Source: Prevotella sp902465605 (GTDB lineage Bacteria; Bacteroidota; Bacteroidia; Bacteroidales; Bacteroidaceae). From it: a DNA stretch of 64,000 nucleotides. The notes under the pieces were generated by a model, which was not told where the DNA came from, searched no databases, and saw nothing but the letters and a program-made list of their open reading frames with translations. The position numbers and the translations under genes were made by a program. Positions 32,888-41,146 of the stretch are shown piece after piece (the stretch's first letter is position 1; each line of letters begins with the position of its first letter). The stretch is from contig CABQNT010000002.1 in the NCBI GenBank assembly GCA_902465605.1, positions 124,001 through 188,000 of the forward strand, given 5' to 3'.

Positions 32888-34048
32888 TTAATATTCGAAT
32901 GTTCCAAATTCTGATTGAATGGTCAATGCGCGTGCTCCCTCTTCGATATGACCGATGATTTGTGCGTCAACATTAAAGTTTTTGCTGATGTTGATGATTT
33001 CTTGTGCATGCTCAGGAGCTACATATATCTCCATGCGATGCCCCATGTTGAACACCTTGTACATCTCTTTCCAATCGGTGCCACTGCACGTTTGTATCAC
33101 TTTAAACAAGGGAGGAACGGGGAACATGTTGTCTTTTACCACTTTACAATTGTCGTTGACAAAGTGAAGCACCTTGGTTTGTGCACCTCCCGTGCAATGA
33201 ACCATGCCATGAATGTGACTTCGGTGTGCATCCAACACCTTTTTAATAATAGGTGCATAGGTGCGAGTAGGAGAGAGAACCAAATGACCGGCATCAATCT
33301 CCACGCCTTCTATGCTGTCGGTGAGTTGATATTTACCGCTATACACCAAATCATCAGGCACGGCATTATCGTAACTTTCAGGGAATTTTTCTGCCAAATA
33401 TTTGGCAAAAACATCGTGACGAGCACTGGTCAGACCGTTACTTCCCATGCCACCGTTGTATGTCTTCTCGTAGGTAGCTTGTCCTGTACTACTCAATCCA
33501 ACGATGACATCACCTGGACGGATGTTGGCATTGTCGATGACGTCGCTGCGTTTCATGCGGCAGGTCACGGTAGAATCGACGATGATGGTGCGCACCAGGT
33601 CGCCTACATCAGCCGTTTCGCCTCCTGTGGGATAGATGCCGATGCCCATGTCTCGCATCTCTTGCAGTAACTCGTCGGTGCCGTTGATAATGGCAGAAAT
33701 CACTTCGCCGGGTATCAAGAGCTTGTTACGCCCAATGGTACTCGACACCAAGATGTTGTCTACCGCACCCACACACAGCAAGTCGTCGGTGTTCATCACA
33801 ATGGCATCCTGTGCAATGCCCTTCCATACGCTGAGATCGCCCGTCTCTTTCCAGTACATATAGGCCAGGGACGATTTGGTTCCAGCACCGTCGGCGTGCA
33901 TGATGTTGCAATAATCAGGGTCGCCTCCCAGTATATCGGGAATGATTTTGCAGAAGGCTTGGGGGTAAATGCCCTTGTCGATGTTTTTGATGGCGTTGTG
34001 AACATCTTCCTTTGCGGCAGAAACACCGCGCATCATATATCTATCCAT
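32888..34048 (-). CDS. purM: phosphoribosylformylglycinamidine cyclo-ligase
   Basis: A 386-residue enzyme making aminoimidazole ribotide in purine synthesis. It is the Bacteroidota form, beginning MDRYMMRGVSAAKEDVHNAI. Glycine-rich and metal-binding motifs include MHADGAGTKS, MNTDDLLCVGA and YPTGGETADVGD. The ATG at 34048 is preferred to a TTG three codons upstream. Co-transcribed with prfA. Confidence 0.93.
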   Translation of the reverse strand: MDRYMMRGVSAAKEDVHNAIKNIDKGIYPQAFCKIIPDILGGDPDYCNIMHADGAGTKSSLAYMYWKETGDLSVWKGIAQDAIVMNTDDLLCVGAVDNILVSSTIGRNKLLIPGEVISAIINGTDELLQEMRDMGIGIYPTGGETADVGDLVRTIIVDSTVTCRMKRSDVIDNANIRPGDVIVGLSSTGQATYEKTYNGGMGSNGLTSARHDVFAKYLAEKFPESYDNAVPDDLVYSGKYQLTDSIEGVEIDAGHLVLSPTRTYAPIIKKVLDAHRSHIHGMVHCTGGAQTKVLHFVNDNCKVVKDNMFPVPPLFKVIQTCSGTDWKEMYKVFNMGHRMEIYVAPEHAQEIINISKNFNVDAQIIGHIEEGARALTIQSEFGTFEY

Positions 34049-34181
34049 GTGTATCAATGTTTTTTAAGTTTGGTGAGTAAAACCGTTGATGTGATGACGA
34101 ACAGCTGCATGAACTACTCTGTTCTTCCTTTGGTTATTTGTCCAAGCACATCATTGCTTGAGAGGGTTTAGGAAAGAGCAT

Positions 34182-34931
34182 TTAGGCTTGGTGCCAAAAC
34201 TCCCATGAAACAAAAGCCTGCAACAGCAGCATTTCTAATCCATTTTTGACCGTTGCACCCTGCTTGGCTCCCTGTTTCATGAAAAGCGTTTCATCTGGAT
34301 TGTATATCAAATCGTACAGCAAATGATGGCTGCCCATTGCTTCGTAAGGCAGCTGGGGACAAACGTCGGCATGTGGATACATCCCAACTGGGGTACAGTT
34401 GACGATGACATTGTATTCTTGGATGATTTCGGGAGTGATATCATCATATCGCAATACATTTGGATGGTTTTGTCGAGAGACATATTTTGTTTCAATTCCT
34501 AACGACCTTAGCCCCACGTTTACCGCTTTTGCAGCCCCTCCGGTACCTAAGATTAGTGCTTTTTTGTGAAACGTCTCGAGCAGCGGTTCGATGCTGCGTG
34601 TAAACCCAATGACATCACTGTTGAAGCCTTTCAAAATGGTTTTCTTGCCCTTGTGCGTGACCTTGATAACGTTAACGGCACCGATGGATTTGGCCTCCGG
34701 GCTGAGTTCGTCCAGATAGTGGATGACCTTTTCTTTGTAAGGCCTTGTGACATTCAGTCCCTTGAGTTCGGGATTGGATGCCAACACTTCTTGAAGATTC
34801 TCTATATTGGGAATCTCAAAATTCACATAGCTGGCATTGATTCCCTCGTTCTGGAACTTCTCATTGAAATAACCTATCGAGAATGAATGCCCAAGAGGGT
34901 AGCCTATCAGTCCGTATTTGTCCATATCCAT
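34182..34931 (-). CDS. aroE: shikimate dehydrogenase
   Basis: A 249-residue NADP-dependent enzyme reducing 3-dehydroshikimate. The N-terminal substrate site GLIGYPLGHSFS and NVTRPYKEKV (with the catalytic Lys) are followed by a Rossmann motif ILGTGGAAKAVN and NCTPVGMYP. A second in-frame ATG at 34925 gives the start MDKYG more usual in the family. It lies 41 bp downstream of menG and 133 bp upstream of purM. Confidence 0.93.
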   Translation of the reverse strand: MDMDKYGLIGYPLGHSFSIGYFNEKFQNEGINASYVNFEIPNIENLQEVLASNPELKGLNVTRPYKEKVIHYLDELSPEAKSIGAVNVIKVTHKGKKTILKGFNSDVIGFTRSIEPLLETFHKKALILGTGGAAKAVNVGLRSLGIETKYVSRQNHPNVLRYDDITPEIIQEYNVIVNCTPVGMYPHADVCPQLPYEAMGSHHLLYDLIYNPDETLFMKQGAKQGATVKNGLEMLLLQAFVSWEFWHQA

Positions 34932-34972
34932 ATCGTTATTGCACGCAAATCCATTGGCGTAGTTCTTCTAAA

Positions 34973-35710
34973 TCATTCTTTTTCTGCAAAATACATCGTG
35001 CAGACACCTAATGTCAATCTCTTAAACGTTGCGTTGGAAAAGCCTGCTTTCTGTAAAATCTCAACCATCTGTTCACCTTGTGGAAAGGCTTCGATGGTTG
35101 ACGTGAGGTATTTGTAGGCGCTTTTATCCTTAGAAAGGAGTTTGCCATAAAAGGGTAGAAGCGTGTGCGAATATACCTTGAACAATTGTTTCATCGGGAA
35201 CGACACAGGTTGTGTCAGCTCAACAATGCTCAAGTGTCCACCTGGTTTCAGTACCCTATAGATTTCTTTCAGTCCGCTGTCCAGATCTTGAAAATTACGA
35301 ATGCCAAAAGCAGCTGTTACGGCATCAAACGAATGGTCTGCAAAAGATAGGGCCAGACAGTCTTCTTTTTGAAAGGAAACGATGTGGTCTAAATGCGCTG
35401 CAGCAACTTTTCGTTTGCCTATTTCCATCATGCCAACCGAGATGTCAGCACCAATCAATTGTTTGGGTTGCAGCATCTTGGCTGACAGGATGGCGAAATC
35501 TCCGGTGCCGGTGGCTATGTCCAGTATAGTTTGGGGGGTGAAAGGTTTCAACTGCTTGATGGCTTTTTTGCGCCATCCCTTGTCTATGTTCCAAGACAAG
35601 CGATGGTTCAACTCATCGTACGTGGGCGCAATGCGATCGAACATTCGCTCTACTTGCTGTTTCTTCTCGCCCTCCTTACTATACGGTTTTATCTTTTCTT
35701 GTCCGTACAC
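34973..35710 (-). CDS. menG: demethylmenaquinone methyltransferase
   Basis: A 245-residue SAM-dependent methyltransferase of the UbiE/MenG family, making menaquinone. Motifs: MFDRIAPTYDELNHRLSW, ILDIATGTGDFAI, AFGIRNFQDLDSGLKEIYRVLKPGG. Bacteroidales make menaquinone, hence menG rather than ubiE. The start is a GTG; no in-frame ATG occurs between the purC stop and the conserved QEKIKPY. It lies 23 bp downstream of purC. Confidence 0.93.
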   Translation of the reverse strand: MYGQEKIKPYSKEGEKKQQVERMFDRIAPTYDELNHRLSWNIDKGWRKKAIKQLKPFTPQTILDIATGTGDFAILSAKMLQPKQLIGADISVGMMEIGKRKVAAAHLDHIVSFQKEDCLALSFADHSFDAVTAAFGIRNFQDLDSGLKEIYRVLKPGGHLSIVELTQPVSFPMKQLFKVYSHTLLPFYGKLLSKDKSAYKYLTSTIEAFPQGEQMVEILQKAGFSNATFKRLTLGVCTMYFAEKE

Positions 35711-35733
35711 GCTGTTGTATGAATTGTCTTTTA

Positions 35734-36684
35734 TTATTTTAGCGAAGCGAGATATTCACTGACATTCTTTTCAATGCGTGCAGCCAAATCATCATGGTCA
35801 GCCGCCTTCTTGAACTTTTCGCCAGTGATCTGTTCGTACAATTCAATGTATCGCTCGCTTACACTTTCAGCATATTCGTCCGTAATCTCTGGCACGGTCT
35901 GCCCAGGCTCGTTCATGAAGTCGTGTTCGATGAGCCATTGACGTACAAACTCTTTTGACAATTGCTTCTGTGGCTCACCTTTCGCCAGTTTCTCCTCATA
36001 GCCGTCGGCATAGAAGTAACGACTGGAGTCTGGGGTATGGATTTCGTCAATGAGATAGATTTTACCGTCTTTTTTACCAAACTCATACTTGGTATCCACA
36101 AGAATCAGTCCTTGTTTGGCTGCAATTTCCTGTCCGCGAGCGAACAATTTGCGCGTGTAATCCTCGATGATGGCGTAATCTTCTGCCGAAACAATCCCCT
36201 GACGGATGATTTCTTCTTTTGAGATGTTGAGGTCATGTCCTTCGTCAGCCTTAGTTGTTGGTGTGACGATAGGCTCGGGGAAGCGTTCGTTTTCCTTCAT
36301 GCCATCGGGCAATTTCACGCCGCAAAGCTCTCTGGCTCCGGCCTTATATTCGCGCCAAGCGCTGCCTGTCAGAATGCTTCGGATGATCATTTCAACACGA
36401 AAGCCTTCACATTTTACACCTACCGTCACCATTGGGTCTGGTGTGGCAATCTTCCAGTTGGGGCAGATGTCTTTGGTAGAGTCAAGAAATTTGGCAGCTA
36501 TCTGATTGAGAACTTGTCCTTTGAAAGGAATTCCCTTGGGTAGAATCACGTCGAATGCAGAGATTCTGTCAGTTGCAACCATCACGATCAAGTCATCATT
36601 GATGTTGTAAACATCACGTACTTTGCCATGGTAAACACTCTTTTGTCCATCGAAATGGAAATCAGTTTTTGTTAATGCTTTCAT
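35734..36684 (-). CDS. purC: phosphoribosylaminoimidazole-succinocarboxamide synthase
   Basis: A 316-residue SAICAR synthetase of purine synthesis. Motifs: YHGKVRDVYNINDDL, VATDRISAFDVILPKGIPFKG (split by family convention), YKAGARELCGVKLPDG, YLIDEIHTPDSSRYF. The ATG at 36684 is chosen because upstream in-frame codons overlap phoH and repeat HTTM-like residues without family similarity. Ten bases downstream of phoH. Confidence 0.94.
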   Translation of the reverse strand: MKALTKTDFHFDGQKSVYHGKVRDVYNINDDLIVMVATDRISAFDVILPKGIPFKGQVLNQIAAKFLDSTKDICPNWKIATPDPMVTVGVKCEGFRVEMIIRSILTGSAWREYKAGARELCGVKLPDGMKENERFPEPIVTPTTKADEGHDLNISKEEIIRQGIVSAEDYAIIEDYTRKLFARGQEIAAKQGLILVDTKYEFGKKDGKIYLIDEIHTPDSSRYFYADGYEEKLAKGEPQKQLSKEFVRQWLIEHDFMNEPGQTVPEITDEYAESVSERYIELYEQITGEKFKKAADHDDLAARIEKNVSEYLASLK

Positions 36685-36694
36685 TGTTGTATGT

Positions 36695-37666
36695 TTAATC
36701 TTTAAACTCGAGTTTCTTTTCTTGGTTCCTGACATTGTCGTATGCTTCATAGGCGTTCACGATTCTCGTGACCAATTTGTGGCGAACAATGTCCTTCTTG
36801 CCCAATTCAACCACAGAGATGCCTTCAACATCGCCTAATATTCTCAGTGCTTCTTTTAAACCACTCTTTTGTTCGTGCGGTAAATCTATTTGGGTCATGT
36901 CGCCCGTGATGATCATTTTAGTGTTCCATCCCATGCGGGTGAGGAACATTCTGATTTGGGCTGGGGTGGTGTTTTGCGCTTCATCGAGGATGACGACAGC
37001 GTCGCTTAAGGTTCTGCCGCGCATGAAAGCCAGGGGAGCAATTTGAATGATGTGTTTCTCCATCATGTCTTGCAACTTCACGGCTGGAATCATGTCTTCA
37101 AGGGAATCGTATAAAGGTTGTAGGTATGGATCTATCTTGTCCTTCATATCTCCAGGCAAAAATCCAAGTTTCTCTCCGGCTTCCACGGCTGGGCGGGAGA
37201 GGATAATCTTCTTGGCAGCCTTTTCTTTCAGGGCTTTTACGGCTAAAGCAATGCTGAGATAGGTTTTGCCAGTACCTGCAGGACCAACGGCAAACACCAT
37301 GTCCGAAGTATTGTATGCTTCGATGAGCTTTTGCTGGTTCTCGCTTCGACTCTTGATAGGGCGTCCCGATATACTATACACCACGACATCTTTGATGGAG
37401 TCGGCCTTTGTCTTGTGGTCATGAACGATGTCCAAGATATCTTCTTCCGTGATGGAGTTGTACTTTAAGACGTGCTTCTGCATCAGTTCGATGTCCTCTT
37501 CAATCTTGGCCATCTCTTCCTCGTCGCCCAAGATACGGATAACGTTTCCACGGGCAACTATTCGCAATTTGGGAAACAGCGACTTGAGCATCTGCAAATG
37601 ATCATTGTTAACCCCATAGAATGTAACAGGGTCTATGTCTTCCAGAACAATATGCTTCTCAATCAA
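36695..37666 (-). CDS. PhoH-like ATPase
   Basis: A 323-residue P-loop protein of the PhoH family. An N-terminal KH-like part (1-90) is followed by the ATPase domain with FAVGPAGTGKTYLS (Walker A), LSRPAVEAGEKLGFLPGD and VILDEAQNTTPAQ (Walker B). Related proteins are linked to phosphate starvation and RNA metabolism; function unsettled. The start is TTG, 29 bp after a -7 box, as no ATG precedes the conserved EKHIVLEDIDPV. First gene of the phoH, purC, menG, aroE run. Confidence 0.9.
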   Translation of the reverse strand: MIEKHIVLEDIDPVTFYGVNNDHLQMLKSLFPKLRIVARGNVIRILGDEEEMAKIEEDIELMQKHVLKYNSITEEDILDIVHDHKTKADSIKDVVVYSISGRPIKSRSENQQKLIEAYNTSDMVFAVGPAGTGKTYLSIALAVKALKEKAAKKIILSRPAVEAGEKLGFLPGDMKDKIDPYLQPLYDSLEDMIPAVKLQDMMEKHIIQIAPLAFMRGRTLSDAVVILDEAQNTTPAQIRMFLTRMGWNTKMIITGDMTQIDLPHEQKSGLKEALRILGDVEGISVVELGKKDIVRHKLVTRIVNAYEAYDNVRNQEKKLEFKD

Positions 37667-37694
37667 TGTGATGTATAAGTTTAAATAATTGTTG

Positions 37695-37702
37695 CAAATG
37701 TA
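37695..37702 (-). promoter_or_regulatory. -7 box of the phoH operon
   Basis: TACATTTG on the minus strand, 29 bp before the TTG start of phoH. No -33 box at standard distance. Confidence 0.5.
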
Positions 37703-37796
37703 CGAAAAAGATTAGACTTTAAAGATGTGGTATTGGAGTTTTTTCATAAAAGTGAAAAAAAAAGATTGGTACAGGGATTAACTGTTTTCTTTTTAT

Positions 37797-37804
37797 TAAC
37801 TTTG
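37797..37804 (+). promoter_or_regulatory. -7 box of the DUF5715 gene
   Basis: TAACTTTG, 20 bp before the ATG at 37824. No -33 box at standard distance. Confidence 0.5.
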
Positions 37805-37823
37805 TCGCTCAGAAACTGTATTG

Positions 37824-38651
37824 ATGAAGATTTCAAAGAAGAGATACTTACAAGGTTTTGCCCTCTGCGTGGTATTGTTGGGCATGGTGCGTTGCGTCTT
37901 TCCCGATGTTGCGGGCAATAGGGCTGCAAAGGATATCTCTTCCCCGAGTAATCATTTAGATTCGCTGACGCTGAAAGACAAGTTTCATGAAGATCCTGCA
38001 GTTAAATCCGTTGCTGCGAACAACCCTGAAGCTCGTCCGAGTATGCGCTCAACATTTTTCAATGCAGATGGGTCACTCGTTAAAAACCGAATTTATAGCG
38101 TCCAGAATTTTTCCAAATCGTTTCCTGATCAGAATGATGTTCAGCTCGTTGCCGCCAATAAGTTGGGGGTAAAGCCAGTGCTTGATCGTGCCGAAGCTGA
38201 AAGTAGAAAGGCTGAGTTGGTATACATTGGTGCGAATCCTTATTTCTATGTTGATCGCTTAAAAAGCAGTATTCCTTATTTGGTGCCACAGGCTGCCGTC
38301 TTACTTCAAGATATTGGGCGCAACTTCTTTGACAGTTTGCAAGTGAAAGGAATTCCCCTTCACAAAATTATTGTCACCAGCGTGATGCGAAGTCGTGAGG
38401 ATATTGAGAGATTGAGAGGCCATAATGGCAATGCAATGCCTAACAGTTGCCATCTCTATGGAACAACTTTCGACATTGGTTATAATCGTTATATTACTGT
38501 ACAAGACCCTGATGGACCTGCCCGCCGACAGGTTCATAACGATAGTTTGAAGTGGGTGTTAAGTGAAGTGCTGAACGATTTGCGCAATCTTAACCGCTGC
38601 TATGTGAAATACGAAATACACCAAGGATGCTTTCATGTCACGACACGATAG
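37824..38651 (+). CDS. DUF5715 family protein, M15-like peptidase fold
   Basis: A 275-residue envelope protein with an N-terminal hydrophobic segment (YLQGFALCVVLLGMVRC; Cys may be lipidated). The C-terminal half contains SCHLYGTTFDIGY, which fits the SxHxxGxAxD zinc motif of M15 D,D-carboxypeptidases with Thr for Ala, and ends with EIHQGCFHV, resembling the Glu and third zinc His of that family. Peptidoglycan stem-peptide cleavage is therefore a reasonable inference; the family name DUF5715 itself gives no function. Converges with the next gene, one base between stops. Confidence 0.78.
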   Translation: MKISKKRYLQGFALCVVLLGMVRCVFPDVAGNRAAKDISSPSNHLDSLTLKDKFHEDPAVKSVAANNPEARPSMRSTFFNADGSLVKNRIYSVQNFSKSFPDQNDVQLVAANKLGVKPVLDRAEAESRKAELVYIGANPYFYVDRLKSSIPYLVPQAAVLLQDIGRNFFDSLQVKGIPLHKIIVTSVMRSREDIERLRGHNGNAMPNSCHLYGTTFDIGYNRYITVQDPDGPARRQVHNDSLKWVLSEVLNDLRNLNRCYVKYEIHQGCFHVTTR

Positions 38652-38652
38652 G

Positions 38653-39219
38653 TTAGAAGTGGTACTCGTATTCAGGCAAGGTGACGGTAGCTTGCCCCAT
38701 CATGTCGAAATGATGATCCCTGACCATCCATCTTTGTCGTGATTTCGGTGCTCTTGGATTTAAGCACCTGGAGGTTTTGCGAAGAAGAAAACCTTCTTTT
38801 GTTCTATCAATTGTAAATCCTGAGGCTATTCGCGAGGATTTTCTGTTATAAGAGTTGATACGCCACAGTTCGAATCTATCTTCCAGTACCCATCCTGATT
38901 TGTTCCCCTTGTCCAGGCAGATGAACATGTATTCACCGTCAGGACTGAGGTAGGAGGATAAAATTTTATCATATTTGTGTGGCGTAAAGTTGAGTTCTTC
39001 ATTGATGTTGAGTACTACATCCAGACAAAAAAACTTGTCTTTGCGTATGTAATACAGACTATGACGCTTGTTATCCGTATATTTCGCCACCACAGAGGCA
39101 TCTTTAGATACATGTCTGGCCGCCTCGTTAACACGGTTAGCAATGGGCGTTTGAGCAGACAAAATCGTTGAGACGAATATGGATAAGAGTAATATTTTAA
39201 GTCTTCTTAATAGTATCAT
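38653..39219 (-). CDS. secreted hypothetical protein
   Basis: A 188-residue protein with a signal peptide (MILLRRLKILLLSIFVSTILSA) and a mature part of beta-rich look (YYIRKDKFFCLDVVLNI, YLSPDGEYMFICLDKG) reminiscent of beta-propeller blades, though too short for a whole propeller. I recognise no family. The ATG at 39219 is fixed by a consensus promoter ending at 39229, which leaves a leader of about 3 nt. It faces the DUF5715 gene tail to tail. Confidence 0.72.
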   Translation of the reverse strand: MILLRRLKILLLSIFVSTILSAQTPIANRVNEAARHVSKDASVVAKYTDNKRHSLYYIRKDKFFCLDVVLNINEELNFTPHKYDKILSSYLSPDGEYMFICLDKGNKSGWVLEDRFELWRINSYNRKSSRIASGFTIDRTKEGFLLRKTSRCLNPRAPKSRQRWMVRDHHFDMMGQATVTLPEYEYHF

Positions 39220-39228
39220 AATCAATTG

Positions 39229-39260
39229 CAAAGGTAAATTAAGAATCTGATACTCCCAAA
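39229..39260 (-). promoter_or_regulatory. consensus promoter immediately upstream of an ATG
   Basis: The minus strand has TTTG (39260-39257), a 20-bp gap, then TACCTTTG (39236-39229). The start codon follows 10 bp after the -7 box. Confidence 0.8.
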
Positions 39261-39364
39261 TAATTGATTTGTTTTTTGCATTGCGTATGTTACATGCTCG
39301 TGGGTTGCAGCTCTTGTTATTTGCGAGTTATACACTCAGAATAAATCCTTGTTTACCTTTCAAT

Positions 39365-39402
39365 GAAAAACCGCCAGCTTTGCATATTCAAAACTGGCGG
39401 TT
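39365..39402 (-). terminator. intrinsic terminator of the fumarase gene
   Basis: A 9-bp perfect GC-rich stem (39369-39377 with 39394-39402, AACCGCCAG) has a 16-base loop. The minus strand continues GGTTTTTC. It lies 33 bp after the fumarase stop. Confidence 0.88.
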
Positions 39403-39434
39403 ATGTCATAACCATGAGAGGCTATTGCGGTCTG

Positions 39435-41084
39435 TTATTTTGTGCAATTAGGCGTCCAAGGTTTCAGTTGTTTGAAGAAATCGTTTCCCTTGTCGTCTAC
39501 TAAGATGAAAGCAGGGAAGTCAACAACGTCGATTTTCCAAATGGCTTCCATGCCGAGTTCGGGATATTCCACGCACTCAATGCTCTTAATAGAGTTCATC
39601 GACAGCACAGCAGCAGGACCACCAATGCTACCCAAATAGAAACCTCCGTGCTTTTGACAAGCATCGGTAACCACTTGTGTGCGGTTGCCTTTGGCAATCA
39701 TCACCATCGAACCGCCATGATCTTGGAACTCGTCTACATAAGGATCCATACGGTTTGCGGTAGTAGGACCCATACTGCCACAAGGCATTCCCTCCGGAGT
39801 CTTGGCAGGACCAGCATAGAGAATAGGGTGGTTCTTGAAGTATTCGGGCAACTCTTCGCCTGCATCGAGACGTGCTTTGAGCTTGGCATGTGCGATGTCG
39901 CGTGCCACGATGATAGTACCGTTGAGACTCACACGTGTAGATACGGGATATTGCGACAGCTCTTTGCAGATGTCTGCCATGGGTTGATCGAGGTTGATTT
40001 TCACCACATCGCCTTCACCAGCTTGACGTAATTCCTCTGGAATGAGTGAACCGGGATTTTCGTCCAACTTCTCAATCCACAAACCCTCTTTGTTAATCTT
40101 GGCTTTGATGTTGCGGTCTGCCGAACAACTGACACCCATTCCGATGGGACACGATGCTCCATGGCGTGGCAAGCGTACCACCCGAATGTCGTGAGCCATG
40201 TATTTACCACCAAATTGAGCACCAAGTCCAATCTTGTGTGCTTCTTCTAAAAGTTCCTTCTCCAGTGCTACATCGCGGAAAGCACGTCCTGTTTCGTCCC
40301 CCGAGGTAGGCAGGTTGTCATAATAATGAGTAGACGCTAACTTCACGGTAAGCAGGTTTTTCTCTGCCGAGGTGCCGCCGATGACGAATGCAATGTGGTA
40401 AGGAGGACAAGCAGCTGTACCCAATGATTTCATTTTCTCTACCAAGAAAGGAACCAAGGTGCCAGGGTTTTGGATAATTGCTTTGGTCATTTGGTACAGA
40501 TAGGTCTTGTTGGCAGAGCCGCCTCCCTTGGTAACAAACAAGAATTTGTATTCCATTCCCTCGGTTGCCTCTAAGTCAATCTGTGCAGGAAGGTTGCATC
40601 TGGTGTTCACCTCGTCGTACATATTAAGGGGTGCATTCTGTGAGTAGCGCAGGTTGTCTTGTGTGTAGGTGTTGTAAACGCCACGAGAGATGGCTTCTTC
40701 ATCGCAAAAGCCCGTCCATACCTGTTGTCCCTTTTCACCGTGTACAATAGCGGTACCCGTGTCTTGGCAAAGTGGCAGTTTGCCTTTTGATGCTACTTCT
40801 GCATTGCGCAAGAAGGAGAGAGCCACATACTTGTCATTGTCTGACGCCTTAGGGTCGGTTAAAATCTTTGCTACTTGTTCGTTGTGAGCGCGGCGCAACA
40901 TGAAACTCACATTGTGAAAGGCTTGTTGGGTGAGCATGGTAAGTGCTTCCGGAGTCACTTTCAGGACAGGTTTTCCCTCGAATTGACTAACTGATACGCC
41001 GTCTTTTGTTAATAAATAATACTCTGTTTCGTCATTGCCCATTTGAAACATGGGCGCATACTTAAATTCAGGAGTTTGTGCCAT
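39435..41084 (-). CDS. class I fumarate hydratase (iron-sulfur)
   Basis: A 549-residue oxygen-sensitive fumarase of the FumA/FumB type, interconverting fumarate and malate. The N-terminal alpha domain carries the cluster cysteines (LCQDTGT, ACPPYHIAF, PIGMGVSCSADRN), and the C-terminal beta domain reads AGPAKTPEGMPCGSMGPTTANRMDPYVD. Single-chain fusion of both domains. In Bacteroidales this reaction runs toward fumarate for succinate production. It lies 62 bp downstream of the M16 peptidase and ends at a strong terminator. Confidence 0.95.
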   Translation of the reverse strand: MAQTPEFKYAPMFQMGNDETEYYLLTKDGVSVSQFEGKPVLKVTPEALTMLTQQAFHNVSFMLRRAHNEQVAKILTDPKASDNDKYVALSFLRNAEVASKGKLPLCQDTGTAIVHGEKGQQVWTGFCDEEAISRGVYNTYTQDNLRYSQNAPLNMYDEVNTRCNLPAQIDLEATEGMEYKFLFVTKGGGSANKTYLYQMTKAIIQNPGTLVPFLVEKMKSLGTAACPPYHIAFVIGGTSAEKNLLTVKLASTHYYDNLPTSGDETGRAFRDVALEKELLEEAHKIGLGAQFGGKYMAHDIRVVRLPRHGASCPIGMGVSCSADRNIKAKINKEGLWIEKLDENPGSLIPEELRQAGEGDVVKINLDQPMADICKELSQYPVSTRVSLNGTIIVARDIAHAKLKARLDAGEELPEYFKNHPILYAGPAKTPEGMPCGSMGPTTANRMDPYVDEFQDHGGSMVMIAKGNRTQVVTDACQKHGGFYLGSIGGPAAVLSMNSIKSIECVEYPELGMEAIWKIDVVDFPAFILVDDKGNDFFKQLKPWTPNCTK

Positions 41085-41146
41085 AATGTTTTTTATTGTT
41101 TTTATTGTCTTGTTATGCTAAACGTATTTAATTGTTATTTGCGCTG

